A stretch of DNA of 64,000 nt. Source: Mycetocola zhadangensis (lineage in GTDB: Bacteria; Actinomycetota; Actinomycetes; Actinomycetales; Microbacteriaceae). A program made the position numbers and the translations under genes. Where the stretch lies: assembly GCF_003668565.1 (NCBI RefSeq), contig NZ_RCWJ01000001.1, positions 186,001 to 250,000 of the forward strand. The letters run 5' to 3'. Shown here in pieces: positions 1 through 9,724 of the stretch (position 1 is its first letter; every line of letters starts with the position of its first letter). The notes under the pieces were generated by a model. The model had not been told where the DNA came from. It saw only the letters and a program-made list of their open reading frames with translations, and searched no databases.

Positions 1-111
1 ACCATTCGGCTTTCGAAGCGGTCACGAAGTCGTTCGGAGTCCGTTCGAGTCTGAGCCGACGTGTGGGTCGGTTAAACTGGAACCCAATCGATCGATAACC
101 CGAGAGACCTC

Positions 112-3030
112 ATGGCGCTTTTCCTGCTGGCCTTCCTCGTTGTTTCGTGCGCCACGCCGTTTCTGACACGTTGGCTGTCGACCCGGGTTTTCTACGTGAT
201 CTCGGTGCTGCCGTTCAGTGCGTTCGCGTACACGCTCACCCAGACACCGACGGTGCTCGCAGGTGAAACGATCACCGAGTCGATCCCGTGGATTCCCCAG
301 CTCGGAGTCGCGCTCTCCTTCAGAGTGGACACTCTCGCCTGGCTCCTTGCGCTCATCGTCACGGGCATCGGCGGGCTCGTTTTGGTGTATTGCGCTCGCT
401 ACTTCTCGAGGGACGAACCCGGCCTCGGCCGCTTTGCCGGCCTGCTCCTCGCGTTCGCCGGAACCATGTACGGACTGGTCACCGCAGACGACATCATCGT
501 GATGTTCATGTTTTGGGAGATCACCAGTGTGTTGAGCTACCTGCTCATCGGCCACTACGTAGATCGCAAGGAAAGTCGTGGAGCTGCGCTCCAGGCGTTG
601 CTCGTCACGACGTTCGGTGGCTTGGCGATGCTCGTCGGCGTTGTCATGATCAGCGTGCAGGCCGGAACGACGTCGCTCGCGTCGATCGTCGACCAGGAGC
701 TCAGCTCGCCTGCCACGACCGCGGCCATCATGCTCATCCTCGTCGGCGCGCTGTCGAAGTCCGCGATCGTTCCATTCCACTTCTGGTTGCCTGCGGCGAT
801 GGCCGCACCGACGCCGGTGAGTGCATACCTGCACGCCGCCGCCATGGTGAAGGCCGGCATTTACCTGGTCGGACGGCTCGCTCCCGGCTACGCGGAAACC
901 CCCGGTTGGAGGGAAGTTCTCGTTGTTCTCGGCGTCTGGGCCATGCTCGTCGGTGCGTGGCGATCGCTGCGCCAGTACGATCTGAAGCTTGTCCTCGCCT
1001 ACGGCACGGTGAGCCAGCTCGGCTTCCTCATGGTCATCGTGGGGTTCGGCGGTTACGACGCTGCGCTCGCCGGTGCAGCGCTGCTCCTCGCCCACGCCTG
1101 CTACAAGGCAGCCCTCTTCCTCGTGGTCGGTATCGTTGACCACCGCGCTGGAACCCGTGACTGGCGCAAGCTCTCGGGCATCGGTCGTCAGAACAGGGTG
1201 CTCGCGGGAATCACCCTCATCGCCGTCGCTTCGATGGCCGGGATTCCGCCCCTGTTCGGATTCGTCGCCAAGGAAGCGGTGTTCTCCGCGTTCCTGCACG
1301 CTGCAGAGGACGGAGATGTTTGGGGTTGGGTGGCGCTGATCGGTACCGCTGTTGGTTCCGTTCTTACTGTGGCGTACAGCATCCGTTTCTTCTGGGGTGC
1401 TTTCTGGACCCGACCGAATACTGAGCCGACCAAGCTGCACTCCGACGGCTGGGCTATTCTCATTGCGCCAGGAATCCTGGCGGCTGTCACCGTGATCTTC
1501 GGGTTCGGTGCGTCGGTGATCGACCGCTTCCTCGTGCCATATGCCGAAACGATGCCGGGTACGGGTGACTACCACCTGGCGCTGTGGCACGGGTTTGAGC
1601 CGGCGCTCGGCATCTCAGCCGTTGTCGTTTTGCTCGGAGTGATCCTTTTCATTCGGCGCAAATGGGTGGCCAGGCTCCAGGACGCCGTTTCCCCAATGAT
1701 GGACAGTTCCCGCGGCTACTGGTTCATCGTGCAGCTCATCGACAGGCTCTCGGCGCGCACGACGATCTTCGCCCAACGCGGGGGACTGCCCCAGTACCTC
1801 GGAACAATTCTCGTGGTGTACGTGCTCACTCTGGGCGTCGCGTCATCGATGAATCGCACCTGGCCCGACAGCATCCGTCCCTGGGATTATCCGGAACAGG
1901 TGCTCATCGCCGCCGCTATCGGTATTGCTGCTGTGATGGCTGGACAGGCGAAGCAGCGGATGAGTGCTGTGCTGCTTGTGGGAACCACCGGCTTCGGAAT
2001 GGTTGCGCTCTTCGCATTGCACGGCGCGCCGGACCTTGCGTTGACTCAGGCGCTCGTCGAGATGATCACCCTTGTTGTGTTCGTGCTCGTGCTGCGTCGA
2101 CTGCCGACGCGGATTGCGCAGCGAAACAAGCCGGTGAAGCGACTGGTTCGTGCGAGCATCGGCGTGGCCGTGGGTGTGATTATGGCTGTCGTCGCCGTGA
2201 TCGCTCTGGGTGCGCGCCAGGAGGAGAGCATCGGAACCGAGTGGCCTCGACTGGCTGTTGAGGGCGCGCACGGCATGAACATTGTGAACGTTGTGCTCGT
2301 CGACATTCGCGCGTGGGACACCATGGGTGAGATTTCGGTGCTCGTTGTTGTTGCGACTGGGATCGCCAGCCTGCTTTTCGTCACGGGGCGGGCCGGAGCA
2401 ATTCCGCGACTGCAGGGGTCCAAGCAGCAGCGGCGCGGGCGCAATCGCCGTCGTGTCATCGTCGACCCGCTTGCACCGGGCGCCGAAGCGAGCTCCAACC
2501 GGATGAGCTGGCTGCTCGCAGGCCGCACCCTGGCTCGCGGACACCGTTCGGTGCTGCTCGAGGTGTTGGTGCGACTGCTGTTCCACCCCGCAATCCTGGT
2601 CTCGGTGTACCTGCTGTTCGCCGGACACAACGCGCCAGGCGGTGGGTTCGCGGGTGGATTGCTTGCCGGTCTGGCCCTCGTGGCGCGGTACCTCGCGGGT
2701 GGGCGGTACGAGCTTGCTGAGGCGATCCCCGTTGATGCGGGCAAGATCCTCGGTACAGGTCTCATTCTCGCCGTCGGCACGGCGATCGGGGCGATGTTCT
2801 TCGGCGGAGTAGCGCTCCAGTCGGCGTACCTTGAGGCCGACGTTCCGATCCTCGGTCACTTGTCCTTCGGCACATCGACGATCTTCGACTTCGGGGTGTA
2901 CCTCGTCGTTGTCGGGCTCACCCTCGACATCCTTCGCAGTCTCGGTGCTGAAATTGACCGTCAGCAGGAGCAGGCCGACCTGTCGGAGGAAGCTCAGGAC
3001 GACTTCTCCGAAAGTGAGGCAGCGCGATGA
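112..3030 (+). CDS. mrpA: Na+/H+ antiporter subunit A with fused subunit B (MrpAB)
   Basis: Largest subunit of the Mrp/Mnh multi-subunit antiporter, which exchanges cytoplasmic Na+ for external protons at the membrane. The 972-residue protein is almost entirely membrane segments. The NuoL-like core shows the family's conserved Glu near residue 141 (EITSVLSYLLIGHY) and the Lys- and His-containing segment KSAIVPFHFWLPAAMAAP near residues 214-232. From about residue 795 the chain matches stand-alone MnhB (FAGHNAPGGGFAGGLLAG), so A and B are fused, as is usual in Actinobacteria. It is the first gene of a six-gene operon and overlaps mrpC by 4 bases. The ATG at 112 begins the hydrophobic N-terminus; the upstream GAGAG is a modest ribosome site. 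Confidence 0.95.
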   Translation: MALFLLAFLVVSCATPFLTRWLSTRVFYVISVLPFSAFAYTLTQTPTVLAGETITESIPWIPQLGVALSFRVDTLAWLLALIVTGIGGLVLVYCARYFSRDEPGLGRFAGLLLAFAGTMYGLVTADDIIVMFMFWEITSVLSYLLIGHYVDRKESRGAALQALLVTTFGGLAMLVGVVMISVQAGTTSLASIVDQELSSPATTAAIMLILVGALSKSAIVPFHFWLPAAMAAPTPVSAYLHAAAMVKAGIYLVGRLAPGYAETPGWREVLVVLGVWAMLVGAWRSLRQYDLKLVLAYGTVSQLGFLMVIVGFGGYDAALAGAALLLAHACYKAALFLVVGIVDHRAGTRDWRKLSGIGRQNRVLAGITLIAVASMAGIPPLFGFVAKEAVFSAFLHAAEDGDVWGWVALIGTAVGSVLTVAYSIRFFWGAFWTRPNTEPTKLHSDGWAILIAPGILAAVTVIFGFGASVIDRFLVPYAETMPGTGDYHLALWHGFEPALGISAVVVLLGVILFIRRKWVARLQDAVSPMMDSSRGYWFIVQLIDRLSARTTIFAQRGGLPQYLGTILVVYVLTLGVASSMNRTWPDSIRPWDYPEQVLIAAAIGIAAVMAGQAKQRMSAVLLVGTTGFGMVALFALHGAPDLALTQALVEMITLVVFVLVLRRLPTRIAQRNKPVKRLVRASIGVAVGVIMAVVAVIALGARQEESIGTEWPRLAVEGAHGMNIVNVVLVDIRAWDTMGEISVLVVVATGIASLLFVTGRAGAIPRLQGSKQQRRGRNRRRVIVDPLAPGAEASSNRMSWLLAGRTLARGHRSVLLEVLVRLLFHPAILVSVYLLFAGHNAPGGGFAGGLLAGLALVARYLAGGRYELAEAIPVDAGKILGTGLILAVGTAIGAMFFGGVALQSAYLEADVPILGHLSFGTSTIFDFGVYLVVVGLTLDILRSLGAEIDRQQEQADLSEEAQDDFSESEAAR

Positions 3031-3497
3031 CCGTCTCAGCGACCCTGGTGATTCTCATGGCGGTGCTCTACGCCGTCGGAATCACCGTCATGCTCGAGCG
3101 CTCGCTGACACGGGTGCTCATCGGCTTCATGCTCGTCGGCAATGCCACAAACCTTCTGATTCTGATCGTCAGCGGTCCGAGCGGAAGCGCGCCTATCGTG
3201 ACGGGAACGGCGTCGGACGAGTCGATGGCTGATCCGGTACCCCAGGTGCTCATGCTGACGGCCATCGTCATCAACTTCGGCATCACAGCGTTTGTGCTCG
3301 CCCTGATCTATCGGTCCTGGTGGCTGGCCCAGCTGGGTGACCAGGGAGACAGTGTGCCAGACCAGCACACCGAGGACACCCACGCACAGACGGAAGCCAT
3401 CTTCGATTCTGTCGACCTCGACGGTGAGGCCCTCCAACAGGCGCTCGCTGACAGCGACGAACACCCCGACGACGATGAGAAGGAGAAGCGCTCATGA
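3027..3497 (+). CDS. mrpC: Na+/H+ antiporter subunit C (MrpC)
   Basis: NuoK-like small membrane subunit of the Mrp antiporter. The 156 residues contain three predicted membrane helices in the first two thirds (MAVLYAVGITVML; MLVGNATNLLILIV; MLTAIVINFGITAFVLALIY) and then an acidic, soluble tail of about 50 residues rich in Asp and Glu. The VGNATNLLIL and TAIVINFGITA segments are characteristic of MnhC. The start overlaps the stop of mrpA (ATGA) and the stop overlaps mrpD by 4 bases, so translational coupling is likely. The acidic tail makes it somewhat longer than the usual length of about 110-130 residues. Confidence 0.93.
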   Translation: MTVSATLVILMAVLYAVGITVMLERSLTRVLIGFMLVGNATNLLILIVSGPSGSAPIVTGTASDESMADPVPQVLMLTAIVINFGITAFVLALIYRSWWLAQLGDQGDSVPDQHTEDTHAQTEAIFDSVDLDGEALQQALADSDEHPDDDEKEKRS

Positions 3498-5056
3498 CCG
3501 CGATCCTGCCCCTCATCGTCCTGATTCCCCTGTTCGCGGCGGCGCTCGCCCTGGTCCTCGGCGCCTACCGGCGGGCGCAGGTCACCGTGAGTGCCCTCGC
3601 CCTGACATCGGTTTCGGTTCTCGCCGCGATTCTCTTGGTTCATGTCGACAGGCACGGCACCGTAGTTGTTGACGTCGGAGCGTGGGACGCTCCGTTCGGT
3701 ATTGTGCTCGTGGCCGACCGGCTGGCCATCATCATGGTGCTGATTTCGGCGCTCATGCTCCTCGGCGTTCTCCTGTTCGCGGCCGGTCAGGGTATCGCGG
3801 ACGGTGACCGGGACACACCGGTGTCGATCTTCCACCCGACGTACCTGGTGCTGGCGGCCGGACTTTTTGATGCCTTCGTCGCCGGTGACCTCTTCAACAT
3901 GTACGTCGGCTTCGAGATGCTGTTGTCAGCGAGCTATGTGTTGCTGACGCTCGCAGGCACAGGTGCTCGCATCCGAGCCGGTGTGACGTACATCATCATC
4001 AGCCTGACGTCGTCGATCATCTTCCTGGCGTCGATCGCATTCATCTACGCGGCGACTGGGACGGTGACCATCGCGCTGATTGCTGAGCGCGTTCGCGACC
4101 TGCCGGCCGACGTGCAGCTGATTCTCTGCATCTCGCTGCTTGTCGCGTTCTGTGTGAAGGCAGCCGTCTTCCCGATGTCGTTCTGGTTGCCGGACTCGTA
4201 CCCGACAGCGCCGGCGCCGGTCACGGCAGTGTTCGCCGGTTTGCTCACCAAGGTCGGCGTATACGCGATCATCCGCACCGACACCGTGATGTTCACCGAC
4301 GTGAACATCGATGTGCCGCTGATGGTGATAGCGCTGCTCACGCTGCTGATTGGTGTGCTCGGTGCGTTGGCGCAGGCGGATATCAAGCGACTGCTGTCGT
4401 TTACCCTGGTGAGCCACATCGGGTACATGATCTTCGGCATAGCGATCGGCAGCCAGGCAGCGCTCGCCGCAACGATTTTTTACATCATCCACCACATCTC
4501 GGTGCAGACGACCTTGTTCCTCGCGACCGGGCTGGTGGAACGCATCGGCGGGACGACGTCGATTAACCGGCTCGGCGGCATCCTCAAGGTTGCGCCATTT
4601 GTCTCCGTACTGTTCTTCATTGGAGCTATGAACCTGGGTGGTATCCCACCATTCTCCGGATTCCTCGGCAAGGTCGGCCTCTTCGAAGCAGGTGTTGATC
4701 TCGGGACGCCGCTTGCATACGTGCTGATCGGCGCAGGAGCGCTCACATCGCTGCTCACCCTGTATGCGCTCGTGAGAGTCTGGAACATGGCATTCTGGCG
4801 GTCTGAGAGCGAGGTCGAGGGCTACTCGTCTCCTCTGCTCAACTCGCTCGCCGAAGATCCTGAGGATCAGGGGCTCACCGTGAAGGCGAAGCGGGTTCCT
4901 GCGCTCATGCTCACCGCCTCGACGGGTATGGTCGCGCTGACGGTCTGCCTGACCATCTTCGCAGGCCCGCTGTTTGACCTGGCCGCACGCACAGCATCCG
5001 ATTTCGAAGTGTCGTCCACCTACGTGGACGCCGTGTTCCCTGGGGGTGTCCAGTGA
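3494..5056 (+). CDS. mrpD: Na+/H+ antiporter subunit D (MrpD)
   Basis: Second proton-channel-like subunit of the Mrp complex, homologous to NuoM/NuoN. The 520-residue protein has about 14 membrane helices. Family motifs are visible: NMYVGFEMLLSASYVLLTLAG near residues 135-155, with the conserved Glu, and KAAVFPMSFWLPDSYPTAPAPV near residues 222-243, with the conserved Lys. The ADIKRLLSFTLVSHIGYM stretch near residue 295 is also typical. It lies in the middle of the operon, overlapping both neighbours by 4 bases. No truncation or missing key residue is apparent. Confidence 0.95.
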   Translation: MTAILPLIVLIPLFAAALALVLGAYRRAQVTVSALALTSVSVLAAILLVHVDRHGTVVVDVGAWDAPFGIVLVADRLAIIMVLISALMLLGVLLFAAGQGIADGDRDTPVSIFHPTYLVLAAGLFDAFVAGDLFNMYVGFEMLLSASYVLLTLAGTGARIRAGVTYIIISLTSSIIFLASIAFIYAATGTVTIALIAERVRDLPADVQLILCISLLVAFCVKAAVFPMSFWLPDSYPTAPAPVTAVFAGLLTKVGVYAIIRTDTVMFTDVNIDVPLMVIALLTLLIGVLGALAQADIKRLLSFTLVSHIGYMIFGIAIGSQAALAATIFYIIHHISVQTTLFLATGLVERIGGTTSINRLGGILKVAPFVSVLFFIGAMNLGGIPPFSGFLGKVGLFEAGVDLGTPLAYVLIGAGALTSLLTLYALVRVWNMAFWRSESEVEGYSSPLLNSLAEDPEDQGLTVKAKRVPALMLTASTGMVALTVCLTIFAGPLFDLAARTASDFEVSSTYVDAVFPGGVQ

Positions 5057-5634
5057 GTCCCGAATCCGGACACCGCATCAGTGCGCGGAGCCAACTGGTG
5101 CTTCTGGCGGGCCTGGTCATTCTGTGGTGCCTGGTGTGGGGGCAGGTCACTCCGCTGAGCGTACTCACCGGTGTCGTGCTCGCTGTTGTGATCTCGACGC
5201 TGTTCTACCTGCCTGCCATTGACCTCAGCGGCCGGGTCAACCCGTGGTACGTGCTCGTCTTTTTTGTGCGACTCATCGTTGACATTGCCCGTGCGTCGAT
5301 CGAGGTGGCGTGGCTGGTCATCGACCCGAGGTACAAGCCGTCAAGTGCGGTGATTGCTATTCCCCTCGATACCCGAAGTGACCTGATCATGATGTTGACG
5401 GCTGAGGCAATCTCACTCGTGCCGGGCTCGATTGTGGTGGATGTTGACCGGCAGGAATCCGTGCTCTACGTGCACGTCATCAACGTGCACGATGACCAGG
5501 ATCTTGCTGAGTTCCGCGAGGAGGTCTTCGCCACAGAGAAGCGACTGGTCATGGCGATCGGCTCAAAAGACGATGTCTGGCGGGTACGCCAACCCAACCA
5601 TCTGACCCGATCGAACACAGGAGGGGCCGCCTGA
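5053..5634 (+). CDS. mrpE: Na+/H+ antiporter subunit E (MrpE)
   Basis: Accessory membrane subunit required for assembly or activity of Mrp antiporters. The 193-residue protein has two or three N-terminal membrane helices (LVLLAGLVILWCLVWGQ and TGVVLAVVISTLFYL), then the MnhE core with FVRLIVDIARASIEVAWLVID and the phrase LIMMLTAEAISLVPGSIVVDVD, which is diagnostic of the family. The C-terminal part is cytoplasmic and charged. The start is the GTG at 5053, overlapping the mrpD stop by 4 bases. The gene ends one base inside the mrpF start codon. Confidence 0.93.
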   Translation: MSPESGHRISARSQLVLLAGLVILWCLVWGQVTPLSVLTGVVLAVVISTLFYLPAIDLSGRVNPWYVLVFFVRLIVDIARASIEVAWLVIDPRYKPSSAVIAIPLDTRSDLIMMLTAEAISLVPGSIVVDVDRQESVLYVHVINVHDDQDLAEFREEVFATEKRLVMAIGSKDDVWRVRQPNHLTRSNTGGAA

Positions 5635-5897
5635 TGCAGATTGCGATCATCATCGCGGGGGTGCTTTTCAGCGTCGGCGCCGTTGCGGCCCTCTATCGGG
5701 TCATTCGTGGGCCGAGCCTTCTCGACCGGGTTATCGCCTCCGACGTCTTCGTTGCGACGGTGATGTGCGTACTTGGAAGTGAGATGGCGTTCAACAAGCA
5801 CACCGAGACACTTCCCGTCCTTTTGGTCCTCGCCGCATTCGCGTTCCTCGGGTCAGTGAGTTTTGCACGATTTATGGCGAAGCAGGATGAGACATGA
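5634..5897 (+). CDS. mrpF: Na+/H+ antiporter subunit F (MrpF)
   Basis: Small membrane subunit of the Mrp antiporter. Its 87 residues form three membrane helices and include the family signature RVIRGPSLLDRVIASDVF near residues 22-39. Length and topology match typical MnhF proteins (about 85-95 residues). A GGAGGGGCC ribosome site sits just before the ATG at 5634, whose first base is the last base of the mrpE stop. The gene overlaps mrpG by 4 bases. Confidence 0.93.
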   Translation: MQIAIIIAGVLFSVGAVAALYRVIRGPSLLDRVIASDVFVATVMCVLGSEMAFNKHTETLPVLLVLAAFAFLGSVSFARFMAKQDET

Positions 5898-6280
5898 CGG
5901 GCGACGGAATTCGCGAGATCATCACCATCACCCTCGTGATGGTGGCCGCTTTGATGAGTTGTGCGGCTGGGATCGGTTTGTTCCGCTTCCCTGATGTGCT
6001 GTCACGCCTGCACGCGGCGACAAAGCCGCAGATCCTCGGCCTGATGTGTGCATGCGCAGCGGTGGCCGTCAACACGCCCCGTGTTGCGACGTTCCTGCTG
6101 ATGACTGCGATCATCATTTTTCAGGGGCTGACGGCTCCGATCACCGCGCACATGGTGGCACGTGCTGCGTACCGTTCCAACCATCTGCGGCGCGATCTTC
6201 TCATTCGCGATGAATTGGCGGATCGGGTCGAGCGCATCGAGCGCAGCGAAGAATCGTCGACGTCGCCGAAGCAGTCTTAG
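5894..6280 (+). CDS. mrpG: Na+/H+ antiporter subunit G (MrpG)
   Basis: Last subunit of the Mrp operon. The 128-residue protein has three membrane helices and the MnhG signature GLFRFPDVLSRLHAATKPQILG around residues 28-49. The C-terminal 30 residues are charged and probably cytoplasmic. It overlaps mrpF by 4 bases. The operon therefore holds A-B (fused), C, D, E, F and G in the standard order with nothing missing, which favours a working antiporter for sodium and pH homeostasis. It ends 22 bases before a convergent gene, with no obvious terminator hairpin between them. Confidence 0.93.
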   Translation: MTGDGIREIITITLVMVAALMSCAAGIGLFRFPDVLSRLHAATKPQILGLMCACAAVAVNTPRVATFLLMTAIIIFQGLTAPITAHMVARAAYRSNHLRRDLLIRDELADRVERIERSEESSTSPKQS

Positions 6281-6302
6281 GCGTCATTCGCCAGCATGCG
6301 GG

Positions 6303-7022
6303 TCACATATGAGGGATCAGGTCAAGGATCGCGTCCGTGACCCCCACCGGGTCAACGATCATGTGCAGGTGGCGGCCGCCAAGTTGAGTGACCGGCCAAC
6401 CCAGGGCCTGTGCGCGAGCGGTCTCGGCGGCATAGGTGTCGCCGAACGCCAGGTAGCTTGACGGTGTTCGGTCCCAGTCCGCGTCGATACGCAGCACTCC
6501 GCGCAAAAACTTCAACGGTAGCTGCGGCTGCTGCGCCTCTATGTGGAAGCGCATTGCGGGGCTGGGGAACAGTGTGGCGATCTGTTGCTCGTCGAACCAT
6601 TCGGTCCACGGTGGGAGTAGTCCATCCTCATCGGCGAGTGGCTCAAGCGTCTTGAGCAGTTTCGGCGGAGCGAGCGGCTGTTTTCCGGATGCCACAGGGA
6701 TGGTTGCGTCGACAAAGACGACGCGAAGAACGTTGCGTATTTCGATCAGGGTGGGCACGAAGTTTCCGGCACTGGAATGTGGAATGAGAATGACCGGTCG
6801 GTCGGCAGGTGTTGCTGTCGCGTAAGCGAGGGCGGCGTCTGCTGGTGTTCGAGGGTCGACTTCATCCGCGGACGGTGCGATCACGACGTCCCAGCCACGG
6901 GAGCGGAGTTCACTCTCGACGGGCCCCCAGGCGGCGGGCCCGAGTGCGGCGCTCGCCATCAGAACGAGAACGGGCTCGTCGGGGATGTCGTTCGCCGTGA
7001 TGTTCGGTTCAGGGCTCAGCAT
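6303..7022 (-). CDS. alpha/beta-fold hydrolase-like protein
   Basis: Predicted 239-residue cytoplasmic protein. It reads as an alpha/beta hydrolase: an N-terminal beta strand (VLVLMASAALGPAAWGPVESELRSRG), an internal ILIPHSSAGNFVPTL that resembles a nucleophile elbow (HSSAG) near residue 90, and a His near the C-terminus (GGRHLHMIVDPVGVTDAILDLIPH) as a candidate catalytic base. I chose the ATG at 7022 because GGAGGTG lies directly upstream; the reading frame stays open further upstream but looks non-coding. It is convergent with mrpG and divergent from the small membrane protein gene at 7173. The substrate cannot be told from sequence. Confidence 0.75.
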   Translation of the reverse strand: MLSPEPNITANDIPDEPVLVLMASAALGPAAWGPVESELRSRGWDVVIAPSADEVDPRTPADAALAYATATPADRPVILIPHSSAGNFVPTLIEIRNVLRVVFVDATIPVASGKQPLAPPKLLKTLEPLADEDGLLPPWTEWFDEQQIATLFPSPAMRFHIEAQQPQLPLKFLRGVLRIDADWDRTPSSYLAFGDTYAAETARAQALGWPVTQLGGRHLHMIVDPVGVTDAILDLIPHM

Positions 7023-7172
7023 CGTCACCTCCGTTCTCGGTACGCTACCAAGCCATCGGCGGTCGCGGAGGTAACCGCGCCTGCGCGCGCGGAATGCACG
7101 GACATCTGTCCCTGATCGGCGTGCCCGCGCGCTGGCCTTTTCGAGTGTTCGGATCACGGGTAGGGTCGCCGT

Positions 7173-7418
7173 ATGGTCGATCCAAAAGGCATCAAGGGGG
7201 AGCACGACAACGAGCCAGTCGTAAAGTCTGCGGATCCGCCGTTCCAGGTGTTGTTTCCCAACCTCGACAGGGTCTCTCGAGAGTCGTTCCGTCCGGGCAC
7301 GGTGAGTAGACGCCGCATCAATCGGGCGCTCGGCTTCTTCGCCGTTGTGGCATTGATCGTCGTTGCGCTTGTGTGGTTTACCGACGTGTTGTTCGGCCCA
7401 GGCGGACTGCTGCGCTAG
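7173..7418 (+). CDS. small single-pass membrane protein, unknown function
   Basis: An 81-residue protein with a polar, charged N-terminal half (about residues 1-50, containing PPFQVLFPNLDRVSRESFRP), one membrane helix around residues 52-70 (ALGFFAVVALIVVALVWFTDVLF) and a very short tail. An N-terminus inside the cell is likely because RRRIN precedes the helix. The ATG at 7173 is preceded by AGGGTCGCC. The stop codon overlaps the stop of the opposing DinB-like gene by 4 bases. I do not recognise a named family. The length and clear membrane segment argue that it is real. Confidence 0.6.
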   Translation: MVDPKGIKGEHDNEPVVKSADPPFQVLFPNLDRVSRESFRPGTVSRRRINRALGFFAVVALIVVALVWFTDVLFGPGGLLR

Positions 7419-8014
7419 TCGAGCGACGAGGCGGCCGCCGCCTGGGCAGTTTCTTCGAGTCGCGCCACGTACTCGGCCCACCAGATCTCGTCTTCGTCGG
7501 GCAGGTTCGACACGTTCGCTCGCAGGCCGGCAGCGCCGTCAATGAGCTCGCGAACGATATCGGCGTGGCCGGTGTGACGATTCGTTTCCTCGATCATGTG
7601 CACGAGGATGCGGTGCAGGGTCGTCTCGCGTCGGTCCTCGGCCCACCAGGCGACGGAGCCGAGGGCACTCAAATCGAGGTTCTCGATAGTGGCGTCAGAG
7701 TGTGCCCAGACGCGTCGGTAGAAATCGATAATCGACTGACGTGACTCGTCGACCGTCGCCCACATGTCTGCGTTGGGCTCAGCGTCGTCGTCGAGCCATG
7801 GCAGTGGTTCAGGGAATGGGCGTCCGAAGGTTGCGCCGAGGTATCCGGCTTCGACGATTGCCACGTGTTTGACGAGCCCGAGCAGGTTGGTTCCGGTCGG
7901 AACGAGCGGTCGGCGGACATCGTATTCAGAGACCCCCTCGAGCTTCCACAGCAGTGCTTCTCGTGCTCGCTGCAGATAGCTGTGGAGATCGTCTTTGGGA
8001 TCGCTGGCTGGCAT
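7415..8014 (-). CDS. DinB/DUF664-like protein
   Basis: A 199-residue protein of the DinB-like four-helix-bundle superfamily (DUF664 type), whose members often bind a divalent metal through three His residues. Candidate ligands are in VKHVAIVEAGYLGA near residue 51 and in RILVHMIEETNRHTGHADIVREL near residues 134-155. The latter, with the His...His-x-x-His spacing, is the typical C-terminal motif. It begins MPASDPKDDLHSYLQRAREALLWKL; an upstream ATG at 8044 would add ten residues but the alignable domain starts here. Members are often thiol-dependent transferases; in mycothiol-producing Actinobacteria a mycothiol link is possible but not shown here. Confidence 0.8.
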   Translation of the reverse strand: MPASDPKDDLHSYLQRAREALLWKLEGVSEYDVRRPLVPTGTNLLGLVKHVAIVEAGYLGATFGRPFPEPLPWLDDDAEPNADMWATVDESRQSIIDFYRRVWAHSDATIENLDLSALGSVAWWAEDRRETTLHRILVHMIEETNRHTGHADIVRELIDGAAGLRANVSNLPDEDEIWWAEYVARLEETAQAAAASSLD

Positions 8015-8230
8015 GCGCCCAGCTTTGCATACGTGAGCGGCCAACGCACTAGCTCAAAGACAGAAAGATCTTCGGATGTTCAGGGGAGCTGGTGAGAGTT
8101 CAATAGAACGGATGTCAGTGGTCGGGTATTGAATAAATGCATGGACGAAGAAGACCACAACGCTGAACCACCTCCGTCGGGTGGCTCGCCCGATGAGGCC
8201 ACCGACCACCCGGTCCAACCTGCCGGATCC

Positions 8231-8274
8231 GCTGATGCTGATGCTGATGCTGATGCTGAGAACGAGGCTGAGGC
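8231..8274 (+). repeat. hexamer microsatellite in DUF222/HNH leader
   Basis: Five near-identical hexamers (GCTGAT four times, then GCTGAG) followed by further GCTGAG and AACGAG units encode an alternating Ala-Asp/Ala-Glu run. A longer related segment (GAGGCTGA with GGAAGTGCTGGTGCTG) recurs at about 8266-8294 and 8312-8336. All units keep the reading frame, consistent with slippage in six-base steps. Confidence 0.85.
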
Positions 8275-9724
8275 TGAGGGAAGTGCTGGTGCTGATGCCG
8301 ACCACGAAGACGAGGCTGAAGGAAGTGCTGGTGCTGGAGTTGATGTCGGCGATGAAGAACCGATCGAAGCCGAGCCCACCCAGATGGCTCTCAACGCTGA
8401 CGCGCAGTCAGCGATCGTTGATGGCGTCGTGGCGTTGGCCGCACTGATATCCCACGCGCAAGCGAGCATGGCCCAACTGATCGACCAGGCTCGTGAATGG
8501 AACGAGCTGACCGCGCACTCCGTCGTCATCCCGGGCGAGCCTCGCAGCGAGTTTGAGGTGCAACAACTTGCCTTCCGCTCTTTCGTCTCCGAGATTGCCT
8601 GCGCACTGCGAATTCCGGAATCGACGGCGAGGGCTCTGATCAATGACAGCGAGATGCTGATTCACGAGCTCGGTGGCACCTTTCAAGCGCTCGCCGACGG
8701 TGAGATTTCCTATCGGCACGCGCAACTCATGATCGATCAGGCGCTGACTCTGGGTCCCGAATCGCGAAGCGACTTTGAAGACGCTGTGCTTGAGTCGGCG
8801 AAGACACTGACGCCATCAAAGTTCAGCAACAAGGCTCGCAAACTGCGCGAGCGACTCCACCCGGAATCGATTTCCGTGCGTCGCACGGAAGCGTTCGAGC
8901 GTCGGCGCATCGAGTTCCAGCCGGACCTTGACGGCATGGCCTGGGTCAGTCTGTACCAGCCAGCCGAGACCGCAATGGCGTTCTACAACGCGGTTCGCCA
9001 GCAGGCGATGCGGTTGCAACGTAAGGATGAACCACGCACCCTTACGCAACTCAGTCTCGACGTCGCTGTAGACGCCATGCTTGAGGGCGTTCAGGCGAGC
9101 ACGTCCCTGGGTAGCGTTGCCCCGCTGGAATGTGGATGCCCCGGAGAACAACCAGAAAGCGGGGGAGTCTCCGGTCGGGTCGGGCGCGCCCCTTTCCGAT
9201 TCGGCGCAAAAGAGTAAAAAGCGCCGGCGTCGTCTGCGCGGCATCAGACCCACGGTCATCGTTACGGTTCCTGTTCTGACCCTGATGGGGAAGGGTGATG
9301 AGCCGGCGCAGTTGGACGGGTACGGCCCGATTGACCCCGAAACCGCAAGGGAACTTGCCGGTGAGGCCACCTCATTCATCCGGTTGCTTGTTCACCCCGA
9401 GACCGGTGTGCCTCTCTCGCTCAGTCGAGACCGATATGCGGTTCCGAAAGACCTGCAACTCGCGCTTAGTATTCGTGACGGCACCTGTCGCGGGTACGGC
9501 TGCAATCGGTCAGCGGCGACATGCGACATTGATCACACGGTCGCTTGGCAGTTCGATGGCCCCACTCACTTCGACAACCTTGCCTATCAGTGCCGACATC
9601 ACCATCGTTTGAAACACCAGACGACGTGGGAGGTACGACAAATGGGTGACGGGTTCATGGAATGGACGTCGCCGCTGGGCCGGAGGTACGTCACGGCGCC
9701 AGAGACGTTCTTCCCGACGGCGTC

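Noticed and set aside
22-1590. A 522-residue open frame on the minus strand opposite mrpA.
   Set aside because: Its sequence is rich in His, Arg, Glu and Asp with no domain, as expected from the antisense of a hydrophobic high-GC gene. mrpA on the other strand is unmistakable.
1843-2859. A 338-residue minus-strand open frame within mrpA.
   Set aside because: It is antisense to the MrpA/B coding region and has low-complexity, domain-free sequence.
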